5,625 nt of DNA from Aquisalimonas sp. (GTDB lineage Bacteria; Pseudomonadota; Gammaproteobacteria; Nitrococcales; Aquisalimonadaceae): positions 1 to 5,625 of the forward strand of contig SKYZ01000423.1 in assembly GCA_007127625.1 (NCBI GenBank). Reading direction: 5' to 3'. Both the position numbers and the translations under genes were made by a program. The notes below the pieces were generated by a model, which was not told the origin of the DNA, did no database searches, and was given only the letters and a program-made list of their open reading frames with translations. Position 1 is the stretch's first letter. Each line of letters opens with the position of its first letter. Of this stretch, positions 1 to 5,625 are shown in pieces.

Positions 1-122
1 ATGCAGACCCGGTCTACCGGTTGCGGGTCGGTCCGGTGAGCGAGCGTGCGGACGCCGAAGCGCTGCTGGACCGCCTGGCGGAGGATGCAGATCTGGACGG
101 CCTGGTGGTGTCTCATCCCTGA
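1..122 (+). CDS. dedD: C-terminal end of a SPOR-domain protein (DedD-like), 5'-truncated
   Basis: Only the last 39 codons are present. The reading frame starts at base 3 and ends at the TGA at 120-122. The visible peptide contains YRLRVGPVSERADAEALLDR, which matches the second half of a SPOR domain: a beta strand ending in RVGP, then a helix of the type 'A-A-L-R-L'. SPOR domains bind septal peptidoglycan stripped of stem peptides, so the whole protein is expected to be an inner-membrane protein with a periplasmic C-terminus that acts at the division site. The position just upstream of cvpA-purF is where dedD lies in E. coli and where its homologue lies in Pseudomonas, which supports the name. 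The N-terminal membrane anchor is outside the window, so another SPOR protein cannot be excluded. Confidence 0.75.
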   Translation, partial: ADPVYRLRVGPVSERADAEALLDRLAEDADLDGLVVSHP

Positions 123-222
123 TGCGTGCCATGACGCCCTGCCGCTCGTGGTCTGCTTTCTCCCGGACGGGGGCTTTGCTACCATTCACTCCCTCGTGCT
201 GCCCCGGCGCTGACCTCCGCCC

Positions 223-819
223 ATGAACTGGCTCGATTACGCCATTCTCGCTGTGATCGCCGTCTCCGTGGTGATCAGTCTGATCCGTGGCTTCGTCCGC
301 GAGGTCATCTCCCTGGTGGTCTGGGTGGCCGCCTTCTGGGTCGGCATTCGCTACTCCGACAATCTGGCGGTCCACCTCAGCGACTACATTGCCTCGCCGA
401 CCCTGCAGCTCGGGGCCGCCTTCGCGGCACTGTTCGTCGCGACCCTGATCGTCGGCGCGGTGATCAACTACGTGGCCGGGCAGCTTGTCGGCCGCACCGG
501 TCTTACCGGCACGGACCGGTACATCGGGCTGATCTTCGGCCTGGCACGTGGCGTGGTCGTGGTGGCCGTGCTGGTGCTGGCGGCGGGGCTGACGGCGCTG
601 CCGCGGGAGCCCTGGTGGCAGGATTCGGTGCTGGTCGCGCAGTTCCAGCCCTGGGTCTGTGAGATCGGGGTGCGCGAATGGCTGGATGATCTGATGGTCT
701 ACGCGCCGCTGGCCGATGACCCGGATCTCGATGGGACGCCGGCACCGGAATACTGGCGGGAGTTCTGTGATGAAGCCGGGGATACTCCGGATCCGGAGGC
801 GGACCAGGACGAGGCCTGA
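223..819 (+). CDS. cvpA: CvpA family inner-membrane protein
   Basis: This 198-residue membrane protein belongs to the CvpA (colicin V production) family. The family was named for its need in colicin V export; its molecular function is not settled, and it has been linked to envelope integrity. Four hydrophobic segments are visible at about residues 6-21, 28-42, 63-85 and 101-123. Family hallmarks are the RGFVRE stretch at 22-27 after the first helix and [14 protein letters not shown] at 97-110 leading into the fourth helix. The tail after residue 125 is soluble, contains two Cys (146 and 180) and ends very acidic; it makes the protein longer than E. coli CvpA (about 160 residues). The ATG at 223 is the first start after an in-frame TGA at 211, but no good Shine-Dalgarno precedes it. 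The 100-base gap upstream shows no clear promoter, and I see no E. coli-like PurR box. purF follows 53 bases downstream, the classic cvpA-purF pair. Confidence 0.93.
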   Translation: MNWLDYAILAVIAVSVVISLIRGFVREVISLVVWVAAFWVGIRYSDNLAVHLSDYIASPTLQLGAAFAALFVATLIVGAVINYVAGQLVGRTGLTGTDRYIGLIFGLARGVVVVAVLVLAAGLTALPREPWWQDSVLVAQFQPWVCEIGVREWLDDLMVYAPLADDPDLDGTPAPEYWREFCDEAGDTPDPEADQDEA

Positions 820-855
820 CGGCCGCGGTTCGACCGCCTCGTGATAGCGAGTGGC

Positions 856-862
856 AAGAGGA
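856..862 (+). promoter_or_regulatory. Ribosome binding site of purF
   Basis: AAGAGGA lies 10 bases before the ATG at 873. It supports that start, which also places the catalytic Cys at residue 2. Confidence 0.6.
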
Positions 863-872
863 TTCAGCGTTC

Positions 873-2384
873 ATGTGCGGCATTATCGGAATGGTGGCTC
901 ACGGGCCGGTGAACCAGGCGATCTATGATGGCCTCACCGTGCTGCAGCATCGCGGGCAGGATGCCGCCGGGATCATGACCTGGGACGACGGACGTCTCTA
1001 CCTGCGCAAGCGCAACGGTCTGGTGCGCGACGTTTTCCGCACCGAGCACATGATTCAGCTGCGCGGGCATATCGGCATCGGTCACGTGCGCTATCCCACC
1101 GCGGGTTGCGCCAGCAGCGCAGAGGCGCAACCGTTCTACGTGAACTCGCCTTACGGCATCAGCCTCGCGCACAACGGCAACCTCACCAATGCCGAAGATC
1201 TCAAGCGCGAGCTGTTCCTGGAAGATTTGCGCCACATCAACACCGCCTCCGACTCCGAGATCCTGCTCAACGTCTTCGCCCACGAACTGGCCCGCCCGGG
1301 CAAACTGCGGGTGGATGAGAACGACATCTTCGATGCGGTTGCAGGCGTGCATCGGCGCTGCAGTGGTGGCTACGCGGCCGTCGCCATGATCAACGGCTAC
1401 GGCATGCTTGCCTTCCGTGATCCCCACGGCATCCGGCCGGTCTGTTTCGGCGAACGCGAGACGCCGGAGGGGCGGGAATACCTGGTCGCGTCCGAGAGCG
1501 TTGCCATGGATACCCTGGGCTTTCGCCTGGTGCGGGAACTGGCGCCCGGCGAGGCGCTTTTCGTGACCCTGGAGGGCGAGCTGCACACGCGCCAGTGCGC
1601 CGATGCCCCCGAGAACAGTCCCTGCCTGTTCGAGTATGTCTACCTGGCGCGCCCCGACTCCATCATCGACGATGTGGCCGTGTACAAGGCGCGGCTGCGC
1701 ATGGGCCAGCACCTGGCCGGCAAGGTCCAGCGAGAGTGGCCGGATCACGATATCGACGTGATCATCCCTGTGCCGGACACAAGCAGGACCTCGGCGCTGG
1801 AGATGGCGCAGCACCTGGGCGTGAAGTACCGCGAGGGCTTCATCAAGAACCGCTATATCGGCCGGACCTTCATCATGCCGGGACAGCAGCAGCGGCAGAA
1901 GTCGGTGCGCCAGAAGCTCAACCCCATTGGCCTGGAGTTCAAGGGCAAGAACGTGTTGCTGGTGGACGATTCCATCGTCCGCGGCACCACCTGCGGGCAA
2001 ATCATCCAGATGGCCCGGGACGAGGGTGCACGTAACGTCTACTTCGCCTCGGCGGCGCCGCCGGTTCGCTATCCCAACGTCTACGGCATCGACATGCCCT
2101 CGGCCCGGGAACTCATTGCCCATGACCGCTCGGAAGAAGAGATCGCCCGCCTGATCGGCGCGGATCGGCTGATCTACCAGGATCTCGATGATCTTGTTTC
2201 GGCAGTGCAGCATGGCAACAGGGCGCTGACCCGGTTCGACGCGTCGTGTTTCAACGGCGAATACGTGACCGGTGACGTTACCTCGGACTACCTGGAGGCG
2301 CTGGACCAGCTGCGTAACGACGATGCCAAGAGCCACCGCGAGAACGCCGACTCGCTGGTGGACCTGCAGAGTGAACCGGATTGA
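873..2384 (+). CDS. purF: Amidophosphoribosyltransferase (PurF)
   Basis: PurF makes 5-phosphoribosylamine from PRPP and glutamine in the cytosol, the first committed step of purine synthesis. The 503 residues match the length of E. coli PurF (505). The N-terminal Ntn-type glutaminase domain opens with MCGIIGMV, so Cys2 becomes the nucleophile once Met is removed. Arg73 (GHVRYPT), Asn101-Gly102 (AHNGN) and Asp127 (SDSE) sit where E. coli has its glutamine-binding and oxyanion residues. The C-terminal phosphoribosyltransferase domain has [11 protein letters not shown], the flexible loop around Lys325-Arg331 (KNRYIGR) and the PRPP motif [13 protein letters not shown] at 361-373. There is no propeptide and no obvious 4Fe-4S Cys set, so this is the E. 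coli type and not the Bacillus type. Feedback inhibition by purine nucleotides is expected from the family. It sits between cvpA and metZ, as in pseudomonads. All key residues are intact. Confidence 0.98.
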   Translation: MCGIIGMVAHGPVNQAIYDGLTVLQHRGQDAAGIMTWDDGRLYLRKRNGLVRDVFRTEHMIQLRGHIGIGHVRYPTAGCASSAEAQPFYVNSPYGISLAHNGNLTNAEDLKRELFLEDLRHINTASDSEILLNVFAHELARPGKLRVDENDIFDAVAGVHRRCSGGYAAVAMINGYGMLAFRDPHGIRPVCFGERETPEGREYLVASESVAMDTLGFRLVRELAPGEALFVTLEGELHTRQCADAPENSPCLFEYVYLARPDSIIDDVAVYKARLRMGQHLAGKVQREWPDHDIDVIIPVPDTSRTSALEMAQHLGVKYREGFIKNRYIGRTFIMPGQQQRQKSVRQKLNPIGLEFKGKNVLLVDDSIVRGTTCGQIIQMARDEGARNVYFASAAPPVRYPNVYGIDMPSARELIAHDRSEEEIARLIGADRLIYQDLDDLVSAVQHGNRALTRFDASCFNGEYVTGDVTSDYLEALDQLRNDDAKSHRENADSLVDLQSEPD

Positions 2385-2441
2385 TCGCGGCCACGGCGGC
2401 GGCCACCTTCGGCACCGCTGGCGCGACATGGACAGTACTAT

Positions 2442-2447
2442 TGAGGA
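2442..2447 (+). promoter_or_regulatory. Ribosome binding site deciding the metZ start
   Basis: TGAGGA lies 7 bases before the ATG at 2455. An in-frame ATG at 2428 has no such site, and the longer open frame reaching back to 2272 overlaps the end of purF. The site therefore selects 2455. Confidence 0.7.
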
Positions 2448-2454
2448 CAGCCGC

Positions 2455-3642
2455 ATGACGGAGGAACACAAGCCAGCCGGATTCGACACCGACGCCGTGC
2501 GTGCGGGCCAGGTTCGCACCGGTGAGCAGGAGCAGTCGGAGCCGCTGTTCCTGTCGTCGAGTTTCACCTTTGACAGCGCCGCCCAGGCGGCGGCGCGTTT
2601 TGCCGGCGAGGAGCCCGGCAACATCTACTCCCGCTTCACCAACCCTACGGTGCGTACCTTCGAGCAGCGCCTGGCGGCGCTGGAAGGCGGCGAGGCGTGC
2701 GTGGCCACGGCTTCCGGCATGGCGGCCATCAACGCCATGTGCATGGCGCTGCTGCAGTCGGGCGACCATATCGTGTGCTCCCGGGGCGTGTTCGGCACCA
2801 CCACGTCCTTGTTCGCGAAGATTCTGCCCAAGTTCGGGGTGGAGACCACCTTTGTCAGTCCCGCCGACTATCAGGGCTGGGAAGCCGCCATCCGTCCGGA
2901 AACGCGACTGCTATTCCTCGAGACGCCGTCCAACCCGCTCACCGAAGTGGCGGATATCGCCCGACTGGCCGGTCTTGCCCATGGTCACGATGCCCTGCTG
3001 GTGGTGGACAACTGTTTCTGCACGCCGGCACTGCAACGGCCACTGGACCTGGGGGCGGACCTGATCATTCACTCCGCCACCAAGTATCTGGACGGCCAGG
3101 GACGCTGCGTGGGTGGCGCCGTGGTGGGTGATGCCCGACGCGTGGGTGAGGACATCTTCGGCATGCTGCGCACCGCCGGCCCGACCATGAGCCCGTTCAA
3201 CGCCTGGGTATTCATCAAGGGCCTGGAGACCCTGCGTTTACGCATGCGTGCCCACTCGGAGAACGCGCAGGCCCTGGCCGAATGGTTGCAGGGTCACGCT
3301 CGGGTCACGCGCGTGAACTATCCCGGGTTGCCGGAGCATCCCCAGCATGATCTTGCGAAGCGGCAGCAGTCCGGGTTCGGCGGCATTGTCTCCTTTGAGG
3401 TGGACGGGGGGCGCGAAGTGGCCTGGGCGGTGGTGGATAACACGCGCCTGCTGTCCATTACCGCCAATCTGGGGGATACCAAGACCACCATTACGCACCC
3501 GGCGAGCACCACCCACGGACGGATTACCCAGGAAGAGCGGGATGCGTCCGGGATTACGGAGGGGTTGTTGCGCCTGTCCGTCGGCCTGGAGGATGTGGCG
3601 GATCTGCAGGCCGACCTGGAGCAGGCGCTGGCGCGGATGTGA
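2455..3642 (+). CDS. metZ: O-succinylhomoserine sulfhydrylase (MetZ)
   Basis: MetZ is a PLP enzyme of the Cys/Met metabolism (trans-sulfuration) family. It joins O-succinylhomoserine with sulfide to give homocysteine directly, bypassing cystathionine. The 395-residue length is normal. Visible active-site elements are Tyr58-x-Arg60 (IYSRFTNPT; phosphate contacts from the partner subunit), Ser87-Gly88-Met89 (ASGMAAI), Asp185 (VVDN; pyridine nitrogen), the PLP Lys210 in HSATKYLDGQGR and substrate-carboxylate Arg373 (LLRLSVGLED). DGQGR after the Lys, and Phe in place of the usual active-site Tyr in SRGVFGTT, point to MetZ rather than cystathionine gamma-synthase or beta-lyase. The start at 2455 has a good ribosome binding site; an in-frame ATG at 2428 would add nine residues without one. 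The gene begins 70 bases after purF with no terminator between them, so co-transcription is likely. An O-acetylhomoserine preference cannot be fully excluded from sequence. Confidence 0.93.
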   Translation: MTEEHKPAGFDTDAVRAGQVRTGEQEQSEPLFLSSSFTFDSAAQAAARFAGEEPGNIYSRFTNPTVRTFEQRLAALEGGEACVATASGMAAINAMCMALLQSGDHIVCSRGVFGTTTSLFAKILPKFGVETTFVSPADYQGWEAAIRPETRLLFLETPSNPLTEVADIARLAGLAHGHDALLVVDNCFCTPALQRPLDLGADLIIHSATKYLDGQGRCVGGAVVGDARRVGEDIFGMLRTAGPTMSPFNAWVFIKGLETLRLRMRAHSENAQALAEWLQGHARVTRVNYPGLPEHPQHDLAKRQQSGFGGIVSFEVDGGREVAWAVVDNTRLLSITANLGDTKTTITHPASTTHGRITQEERDASGITEGLLRLSVGLEDVADLQADLEQALARM

Positions 3643-3716
3643 TGAGGGCGTGTTGTTAGCGACGTCAGTCGCGATGCCGGCAGCAGCGGTCAAAGGACAT
3701 GTGCGTTTCCTTAATC

Positions 3717-3724
3717 GGGAGGTG
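3717..3724 (+). promoter_or_regulatory. Ribosome binding site deciding the glycerate kinase start
   Basis: GGGAGGTG lies 4 bases before the ATG at 3729. The upstream in-frame ATG at 3699 has only AAAGGA ending one base before it, too close to work. The ten residues it would add (MCVSLIGRWP) do not look like the family, which starts near MDHRELL. Confidence 0.7.
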
Positions 3725-3728
3725 GCCT

Positions 3729-4967
3729 ATGGATCATCGCGAGCTACTGCAGCACCTGTTCCGCGCGTCCCTGGATCGCGTCGGCGGTCGCCCCGCCGTC
3801 CGGCACGCTCTGGAACAGGATCCGCCCGCCGGCGACGTGCACCTGCTGGCCATCGGCAAGGCCGCGGCAGCCATGAGCCAGGGCGCCATGGATGCTCTGG
3901 GCGCGCGGCTGATCACGGGCCTGGTCATCACCAAGACCGACCACCTCAGTCATGCTGTCAGTGACGACCCCCGCCTGCGCTGTCTGGAAGCCGCACACCC
4001 TGTGCCCGACCAGCGCAGCCTTGCCGCCGGCGAAGCGGCGGTGGAGTTCCTGGAGCAGTTGCCCGAGGGTGACGAGGTGCTGCTCCTGATCTCGGGAGGC
4101 GCCTCGAGTCTGGTGGAGCGGCTGCCGGACAACCTCACCGCAGACCACCTCGCCGAGCTCAATCGCTGGTTGCTGGGACGGCACCTGGCCATCGACGCCA
4201 TGAACGCAGTGCGGCGTTCGGTCTCCCGGATCAAGGGTGGCCGGCTGGCGCTGCATCTGCATGGCCGCCCGGCGCGACTGTATCTGGTCTCCGATGTCCC
4301 GGGAGACGATCCCACCGTGATCGGGTCGGGCCTGTTCGTGCCCGGGCAGTCCGCGGCTGTGCTGCCGGAAGGTGTGCCGGACTGGGTCCGCGACGCTGCG
4401 GCCCGGGTGCCGCCACCTCCCCGGGAGGATGCGCCGGAACTGGCCGGCCTGCGGCGGCGGATTATCGCCCGTAATGCCGACGCTGTTGCTGCCGTGCGCG
4501 ATCGCGCCGAACACCTGGGGCTGTCGGTGCGCGTCCACGATGACCCGTTGACCGGTGATGCCCTGCGCGCCGGGGAGCAGATTGCCGAAGCGTTGATTCA
4601 CGGTCCGCCCGGCGTGCAGGTCTGGGGCGGCGAAACCACGGTGGCACTGCCGAATGCACCCGGGCAGGGCGGTCGGGCCCAGGCCCTGGCGTTGACCGCC
4701 GCCGCCTGCATCGAAGGGTATCGCGACCTGTGGCTGCTGGCCGCCGGCACGGATGGTACCGATGGCCCCGGTGATGCCGCCGGCGCGCTGGTGGACGTGC
4801 ACACCTGCTTCCGGGGGCGGCAGGCCGGACTGGACCCGGAGACCTGTCTCGAGGCCGCCGACAGCGGCCGCTTTCTCGAGGCCAGCGGCGACCTGCTGCG
4901 TACGGGGCCAACCGGTACCAACGTCATGGACATCGTCATCGGTTACCGCGAGGAGCCCCGGCGATGA
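3729..4967 (+). CDS. ttuD: Glycerate 2-kinase, TtuD/GckA (DUF4147-MOFRL) family
   Basis: This family phosphorylates D-glycerate with ATP to 2-phosphoglycerate, which enters lower glycolysis; some members are still annotated as hydroxypyruvate reductase (TtuD). The protein is cytosolic and has 412 residues, close to the usual size. The N-terminal DUF4147 domain shows AIGKAAAAM with Lys44, the likely catalytic Lys by family position; ISGGASSLVE around 121-130; and NAVRRSVSRIKGGRLA at 159-174. The C-terminal MOFRL domain shows WGGETTV at 299-305, AAGTDGTDGPGDAAGA from 338 and TGPTGTNVMD at 392-401. Two motifs differ from the family form I remember: GGASSL where GGGSALL is common, and NVMD where NVND is common. 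It may therefore belong to a divergent subgroup. It starts 86 bases after metZ, probably as a new unit, and its stop overlaps the next start. The source of glycerate (photorespiratory, glyoxylate or serine routes) is not shown by the neighbours. The older symbol gckA would fit equally well. Confidence 0.85.
   Translation: MDHRELLQHLFRASLDRVGGRPAVRHALEQDPPAGDVHLLAIGKAAAAMSQGAMDALGARLITGLVITKTDHLSHAVSDDPRLRCLEAAHPVPDQRSLAAGEAAVEFLEQLPEGDEVLLLISGGASSLVERLPDNLTADHLAELNRWLLGRHLAIDAMNAVRRSVSRIKGGRLALHLHGRPARLYLVSDVPGDDPTVIGSGLFVPGQSAAVLPEGVPDWVRDAAARVPPPPREDAPELAGLRRRIIARNADAVAAVRDRAEHLGLSVRVHDDPLTGDALRAGEQIAEALIHGPPGVQVWGGETTVALPNAPGQGGRAQALALTAAACIEGYRDLWLLAAGTDGTDGPGDAAGALVDVHTCFRGRQAGLDPETCLEAADSGRFLEASGDLLRTGPTGTNVMDIVIGYREEPRR
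4951..4955 (+). promoter_or_regulatory. Ribosome binding site of the methyltransferase, inside the kinase gene
   Basis: AGGAG lies 8 bases before the ATG at 4964, within the last codons of the kinase gene. The spacing favours the first of the two adjacent ATGs (4964 and 4967), giving an ATGA stop/start overlap and probable translational coupling. Confidence 0.6.
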
Positions 4968-5625
4968 TGGAGCGAATTCCGGAGCCCGAACTGATGGACG
5001 GGGCGGAGCAGGCCGCGGCATACGCGCGCGCGGATTTTGAAGAGCCGAACAGCCATTTCGTCCGGTTGTTCGCCAAGCATGTCGGGGCGCCGTCGGGCCC
5101 GGTTCTGGATATCGGTTGCGGGCCGGGCGATATCGTCCTGCGGTTGGCGCGGCAGTATCCCGGTATCCATGTCCACGGCCTGGATGGCGCCGACGCCATG
5201 CTCGCCTTCGCGCGCGAGGCCGTGGCGGCGGAGCCGGAGCTGGAGCCGCGGGTGGCGTTCGTCCTGGGTACCGCTCCCGGTGCCATCCTGCCCGCCGACG
5301 CATATGCCGCCGTGACCAGCAACAGCCTGCTGCATCACCTGCACGATCCCATGGGCCTGTGGCAGATGATCCGTGCGGTCGCACAACCAGGGGCGCCAGT
5401 CCTGGTGATGGATCTCTTTCGCCCGACGGACCGGGCCGCCGCCGCCCGCATCGTTGACACCTACGGTGCCGGCGAGCCCGAGGTCCTGCGCACGGACTTC
5501 TTCAACTCCCTGCTGGCGGCATTCACCCCGGATGAGGTGCGGGATCAGCTGCGCCGCGCCGGATTGACGGGGCTTGCCGTGGAGACTGTTTCCGACCGGC
5601 ATTTGCTGGTCCATGGACGTGTCTG
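4964..5625 (+). CDS. Class I SAM-dependent methyltransferase of unknown substrate, cut at the window edge
   Basis: 220 codons are visible, followed by the bases TG, which would become a stop if the next base is A. The frame carries a full class I (Rossmann) methyltransferase core. Motif I is VLDIGCGPGD at 47-56 (SAM glycine loop). Asp74 in GLDGAD closes the second strand and should bind the ribose. NSLLHHLHDP at 120-129 is the motif IV region, and VLVMDLFRP ending near 154 is the following strand. A DRHLLVHG strand near the C-terminus resembles the closing strand of this fold, so little or nothing is missing. There is no signal peptide or membrane segment, so it should be cytosolic. The SNSLLHHLHDP...LW and DLFRP pattern recalls small-molecule methyltransferases of the UbiE/COG2226 type, but this is not UbiE itself. 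The ATGA overlap with the glycerate kinase suggests co-expression. I cannot name the substrate. Confidence 0.85.
   Translation, partial: MMERIPEPELMDGAEQAAAYARADFEEPNSHFVRLFAKHVGAPSGPVLDIGCGPGDIVLRLARQYPGIHVHGLDGADAMLAFAREAVAAEPELEPRVAFVLGTAPGAILPADAYAAVTSNSLLHHLHDPMGLWQMIRAVAQPGAPVLVMDLFRPTDRAAAARIVDTYGAGEPEVLRTDFFNSLLAAFTPDEVRDQLRRAGLTGLAVETVSDRHLLVHGRV

Noticed and set aside
496..520. ACCGG repeated three times within cvpA
   Set aside because: It lies in the conserved [10 protein letters not shown] coding region and is explained by Thr-Gly codons; there is no repeat array beyond it.
2436..2441. TACTAT as a possible -10 box before metZ
   Set aside because: No acceptable -35 lies 16-18 bases upstream, and transcription would start almost at the metZ ATG, leaving out the good ribosome binding site at 2442-2447.
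2272..2454. N-terminal extension of metZ overlapping the end of purF
   Set aside because: The added residues are not MetZ-like, and the only strong ribosome binding site points to 2455.
864..2624. 586-codon minus-strand open frame opposite purF
   Set aside because: It is entirely opposite PurF and the start of metZ, both with intact catalytic residues, and its translation matches no family I recognise. It is a GC-bias shadow.
3659..3672. Hairpin GCGAC-GTCA-GTCGC between metZ and the glycerate kinase
   Set aside because: The stem has only five pairs and no T-run follows, so it does not make a convincing intrinsic terminator. A stem this short is easily found by chance in GC-rich DNA.
3744..5384. 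546-codon minus-strand open frame opposite the glycerate kinase and methyltransferase
   Set aside because: Both sense-strand proteins carry clear family motifs. The antisense product is Arg/Pro/His/Gln-rich and without domain signature, as expected for a shadow frame.

Overview
The window is a GC-rich stretch of ordinary bacterial chromosome, fully packed with genes on the + strand. It suggests a gammaproteobacterium. The order SPOR-domain protein (dedD-like), cvpA, purF, metZ is the one I know from Pseudomonas-type gammaproteobacteria. PurF is of the E. coli type, with Cys2 directly after the initiator Met. The GC content and the MOFRL-type glycerate kinase would fit a Chromatiales/Ectothiorhodospiraceae-like or halophilic lineage, but that is inference and the sequence does not prove a genus.

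Layout: positions 1-122 hold the C-terminal end of a SPOR-domain (DedD-like) protein. A 100-base gap follows, in which I see no convincing promoter or terminator. Next are cvpA (223-819, four-helix membrane protein) and purF (873-2384, first committed enzyme of purine synthesis). metZ (2455-3642) encodes the PLP enzyme that makes homocysteine from O-succinylhomoserine and sulfide. After an 86-base gap comes a glycerate 2-kinase of the TtuD/GckA (DUF4147 + MOFRL) family (3729-4967). Its stop codon overlaps the start of a class I SAM-dependent methyltransferase (4964 to the window edge), which is cut by at most a few residues.

How the genes relate: cvpA-purF-metZ is probably one transcription unit of housekeeping metabolism, linking purine and methionine supply. 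The glycerate kinase and the methyltransferase form a second, translationally coupled pair. The kinase would feed glycerate into lower glycolysis as 2-phosphoglycerate. The substrate of the methyltransferase cannot be told from its sequence.

I found no RNA gene, mobile element, CRISPR array, prophage remnant or broken gene. I do not see a previously undescribed system here. The least explained item is the terminal methyltransferase and its tight coupling to a somewhat divergent glycerate kinase.
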